Shown here: positions 61,490 to 64,000 of the stretch, one piece after another
Layout: the number at the start of each line of letters is the position of its first letter
Numbering within the stretch: position 1 is the first letter of the stretch
Assembly: GCF_002844195.1 (NCBI RefSeq)
Contig: NZ_PEND01000001.1
Location: forward strand, 496,001 to 560,000
Source: Halegenticoccus soli
GTDB taxonomy: Archaea; Halobacteriota; Halobacteria; Halobacteriales; Haloferacaceae
Reading direction: 5' to 3'
Length of the DNA stretch: 64,000 bases
The notes under the pieces: generated by a model
What the model saw: the letters and a program-made list of their open reading frames with translations, nothing else
What the model was told of the DNA's origin: nothing
The model's database searches: none
Program-made: the position numbers and the translations under genes

Positions 61490-61559
61490 AGACCGGGTGG
61501 GGCCCCCGGGCGATTAAGCGTTGGTCAGGCGGCAGGGCGGCGGTGCGGTAAGCCCGAGG

Positions 61560-61698
61560 AGTCGTACTGCGAGCGAAGCGAGCGGGCCGACGACCGAACG
61601 GAGTCACGGCTTCGCCGTGACGAAGTGAGGGAGGAGCGCTTTTGATGAACCTTTTGCCGAGCGAGGCCGCGAAGCGGCCGAGCGCAGCGTAAAAGGTT
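61560..61698 (-). repeat. 3' hairpin repeat element, copy 2 (inverted relative to copy 1)
   Basis: Reading on the minus strand from the phoU stop: AACCTTTTACGCTGCGCTCG, then an inner GGCCGC hairpin, CAAAAGGTTCATCAAAAGCG, and further hairpins (GTCACGGC-GAA-GCCGTGAC) to about 61560. The outer arms are GTAAAAGG (61689-61696) and CCTTTTGC (61650-61657). It resembles 60126-60275 in order and sequence. It also separates phoU from the CinA-like gene. Confidence 0.65.
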
Positions 61699-62379
61699 CT
61701 AGTAGATGAGCTCGTCGTCGTTCTCGATCATGTAGAGGGTGCGCGCGGCGATGTTGACCGTGTGGTCGCCGACGCGTTCGAGGTCGCGGATCGTGAGGAG
61801 CAGCCGCGAGACGTCCTGCATGAGCGACTCGATCTCCTCGTCGTCCTCGCCTTCGAGCTGGTTCCCCTCGATCAGGTCCCGGACGACGATCTCGCTCGCG
61901 GCCTCGCACATCGCGTCGAGGTCGTCGTCGCGCGCGGCCACGGCGTAACACTCCTCGGCGTCGTCGGCCTCGTAGGCCTCCATGGCCTGATCGAGCATGT
62001 CGAGCGTGTAGTCGCCGAGCCGCTGGACGTCGACGTCGGGGAACACGTCCCGTTCGGCGTCGATGGCGTAGCCGCCGAGGTTGGTGGCGAGGTCGGCGAT
62101 GCGTTCGAGGTCGGTGATGATCTTGAACGAGGAGGCGATGAAGCGGAGGTCGCCCGCGACGGGCTGCTGGAGCGCGATGAGGTCGATGCAGTCCTGTTCG
62201 AGGTCGAGGTACATCCGGTTGACCTCGCCGTCGCCCTGAATCACCTCCTCGGCGAGGCGCTCGTCCTTCTGTTCGAGCGCGTCGAGCCCCATCCGGAGGC
62301 GTTCGGCGACGACTTCGCTCATGTACAGCACGTCGCTGCGGAGCGCAGAGAGTTTGGATTGATATTCGTTTCGCGGCAT
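61699..62379 (-). CDS. phoU: PhoU domain-containing phosphate-uptake regulator
   Basis: 226-residue all-helical protein with two PhoU three-helix bundles. The metal-binding motif ITDLERIADLATNLGGYA (about 88-105) is in the first and TIRDLERVGDHTVNIAARTL in the second. PhoU proteins restrain high-affinity phosphate uptake. It starts MPRNEYQSKLSALRSD, as in haloarchaeal PhoU. It is not next to pst genes in this window, but a PhoX-like gene is divergent from it. The stop abuts the hairpin repeat. Confidence 0.92.
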   Translation of the reverse strand: MPRNEYQSKLSALRSDVLYMSEVVAERLRMGLDALEQKDERLAEEVIQGDGEVNRMYLDLEQDCIDLIALQQPVAGDLRFIASSFKIITDLERIADLATNLGGYAIDAERDVFPDVDVQRLGDYTLDMLDQAMEAYEADDAEECYAVAARDDDLDAMCEAASEIVVRDLIEGNQLEGEDDEEIESLMQDVSRLLLTIRDLERVGDHTVNIAARTLYMIENDDELIY

Positions 62380-62816
62380 GCTTCCGACTTCCGTCGGTCA
62401 AGCGTATGTATATTGTGTTCCTGGGGTGACAATGCGGCGAGGCGCGCCCGGGGCCTCCCTCCCGCACTCGGGCGCGTGGGCGTCGACTACCGGCGGGGTC
62501 GACTCGAATCGGTCGGTGCGGGCCGGTCCGAAGATGTTCCCGATTCGGACGTTCTGCGCATCTATCAAACAGGTTGCCCGTGCTGTCGGACCGCGCGGCG
62601 GTGCCACCGACCCGCGGCGAGAGTCGGAGCAACCCGCGGTGGCGCCTCGCCGTGGTCGTGTTTTTCGAATCGGGGTGCGCGGTCCCGCTCTCGCGTCGAT
62701 CCGCGGCGTGCGTTTTATCTGTCAGATTGTTTCCTGTCCAAAACTCGAATAAATATCACTCAGTACGAGTATTATAAACTGTTATATGACGCTGAGATAG
62801 TGCGTTGACTGCAGTC
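62380..62816. promoter_or_regulatory. phoU/PhoX-like divergent intergenic region
   Basis: About 437 bases without a credible gene; GC-rich frames in the middle are noise. Near phoU, ATACATACGCTTG on the minus strand may be its promoter. Near the PhoX-like gene, the AT-rich TATTATAAACTGTTATATG (62769-62787) contains a TATA box roughly 40 bases before the ATG at 62817. A phosphate-responsive element could be here but none was recognised. Confidence 0.4.
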
Positions 62817-64000
62817 ATGGAATTCACCCGACGAAACCTGATGGAAGCGTCGCTGGCGGCGGCACTCGGCGCCAGCGTGGCCGGGGTGGCGAGCGCCGAG
62901 CACGCCGAGGAGGTCGAAGAGACGGATACGCCGGGCGCACCGAGCGTCAGGGGGAATCTCAAGCGATTCTCGACGACCGCTTTCGGAGCCGAGGTGACGG
63001 GGCCGTTCGTGTTCGAGGACGGCGGACTCCTGTACAGCCTCCAGCACCCGAACGAGGACAATCCGGAGCCGTTCGACAGGGCGGGCGTCGGCTACTTCAG
63101 CGGCTTCCGGTTCGAACTGGACGGCAACAACGACGACTTCACCGAGGTGTCGACGCCCCAGACCAGAGACGAACAGGGCAGGGTCCGCTCGGGCAACGGC
63201 GAGTACGTGCTGCTCGCGCAGGGGCGGGATCCGATACGCGGCGGCGCGGAGCGGCTCGGCGTGACTCAGACGCCCGACGGCACCGACATCACGCAGGACA
63301 ACTTCGCGGGCACCCAGTACGGGGACGCCGCGACCAACCCCGACTGTAACCAGTTCGTCGCCACGAACGACGAGGGTACCGAGGGCTACCTCTTCACGAA
63401 CTGGGAGAACAGCCCCGGGAACGTCTCCCGGATTCCGATCAGCCGGGACGAGGACGGCGAGTGGGAGGCCGACCTGGAGAACGCGATCAACCTCGCGAAC
63501 ACTGAGCCGCTCCGCTCCCTGGGCGGCACGCGCATCAACTGCTACGGCAACCTCACGCCGTGGGGGACGATGGTCTCCTCCGAGGAGAACTACGCGCACC
63601 CGCGCGTCTCCCTCACGCACACGGTGGGCGACGTCGCGGAGGCCGGGTCCGGCGAGGGAATCGTCGCCGCCTGCCAGTTCTGGAACCGGCCGAACCCCTC
63701 GGAGATTCAGGAGGCGATCGACGGGTACTACGGCGACAGCTCCTGGTACATCCAGGGGTCCTGGGCGCTGACGGGCGTCGAGTTCCTCGCGTACTACCTC
63801 GGCGCGGAGCCGGTCGACCAGACCGACGACGGGAAGAACGACACGACCCCGATCGGCGACGTCTACCCGAACCCGTACCGCTACGGCTACCACGTCGACT
63901 TCCGCGAGCCGACCGCGGACCCGCCGCAGCCGGTCAAGTACTACGTGATGGGCCGGGCGTCCTGGGAGGCCCCGGACTTCCTGGGCGACGAACGGACCGT
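62817..64000 (+). CDS. PhoX/DUF839-like secreted protein (3'-truncated by window edge)
   Basis: The frame is open from ATG 62817 to the window end, 394 residues visible. MEFTRRNLMEASLAAALGAS is a Tat signal. LKRFSTTAFGAEVTGPFVF and the segments VATNDEGTEGYLFTNWENSP, INCYGNLTPWGTMVSSEENY match DUF839/PhoX alkaline phosphatases, which use Fe/Ca. PhoX releases phosphate outside the cell, which fits the divergent phoU. The catalytic half may lie partly beyond the edge, so activity cannot be confirmed. Confidence 0.82.
   Translation, partial: MEFTRRNLMEASLAAALGASVAGVASAEHAEEVEETDTPGAPSVRGNLKRFSTTAFGAEVTGPFVFEDGGLLYSLQHPNEDNPEPFDRAGVGYFSGFRFELDGNNDDFTEVSTPQTRDEQGRVRSGNGEYVLLAQGRDPIRGGAERLGVTQTPDGTDITQDNFAGTQYGDAATNPDCNQFVATNDEGTEGYLFTNWENSPGNVSRIPISRDEDGEWEADLENAINLANTEPLRSLGGTRINCYGNLTPWGTMVSSEENYAHPRVSLTHTVGDVAEAGSGEGIVAACQFWNRPNPSEIQEAIDGYYGDSSWYIQGSWALTGVEFLAYYLGAEPVDQTDDGKNDTTPIGDVYPNPYRYGYHVDFREPTADPPQPVKYYVMGRASWEAPDFLGDERT

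Noticed and set aside
1-64000. CRISPR arrays, rRNA genes, insertion sequences
   Set aside because: No regularly spaced repeats, no rRNA-like sequence and no transposase or integrase reading frame were found on either strand.

Overview
The window is a piece of a haloarchaeal (class Halobacteria) chromosome. GC is high, the predicted proteins are strongly acidic, secreted proteins carry Tat signals (several with lipoboxes), starts are often leaderless behind AT-rich TATA-like boxes, and the gene content is diagnostic: archaeal ribosomal proteins L32e and L19e, RadB, Cdc48, bacterioruberin genes, a DUF7282 protein and TrmB regulators. The gene order around crtB/lyeJ/cruF/crtD and radB/CBS protein resembles Haloferacales, but genus cannot be fixed from this window.

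Layout. 1-6862 is the distal part of the spc ribosomal operon (L5, S14, S8, L6, L32e, L19e, L18, S5, L30, L15) followed by secY. 6863-10544 is an accessory island: VapBC toxin-antitoxin, a zinc-ribbon ArsR-like regulator, a DUF1059 microprotein and a SAM methyltransferase. It is bracketed by a perfect 35-bp direct repeat of the secY 3' end, as expected of an integrated element. 10797-14247 holds a DUF7511 protein and a zinc ABC importer. 14331-19934 holds assorted metabolic genes, including an SCP2-like gene broken by an in-frame amber codon. 20030-24445 is the bacterioruberin cluster (crtD-lyeJ-cruF, convergent crtB) with a 44-residue zinc-finger gene. 25362-28943 is a B12-dependent ribonucleotide reductase split by a 150-residue mini-intein at its active-site cysteine. 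29687-33670 is trpD-trpF-trpE-trpG behind a palindromic operator candidate, followed by tRNA-Val(GAC).

34155-47840 is a starch/maltodextrin region: a cytoplasmic GH13 enzyme, a second zinc-ribbon regulator, an exported CGTase (apparent frameshift in the signal region), malE-malF-malG-type importer genes, the importer ATPase, a GH15 glucoamylase-like enzyme and a TrmB sugar-sensing regulator. Outside the cell CGTase would convert starch to dextrins, the importer would bring them in, and the GH13/GH15 enzymes would degrade them.

48041-57724 holds a secreted nuclease, a micro zinc finger, PadR, a DUF7282 protein, a four-CBS protein fused to a ribosome-hibernation-like domain, radB, a RuvC-like-fold protein, a haloalkane-dehalogenase-like hydrolase and larC. 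57899-64000 holds cdc48, a frameshifted ArsR-type regulator, a CinA-like protein, phoU and the start of a PhoX/DUF839 protein. Two inverted copies of a hairpin-rich repeat sit directly behind the cdc48 and phoU stop codons.

Three genes look broken (amber codon at 15767, frameshifts near 39490 and 60494). They may be real decay or assembly errors. No rRNA, CRISPR array, transposase or integrase was seen.
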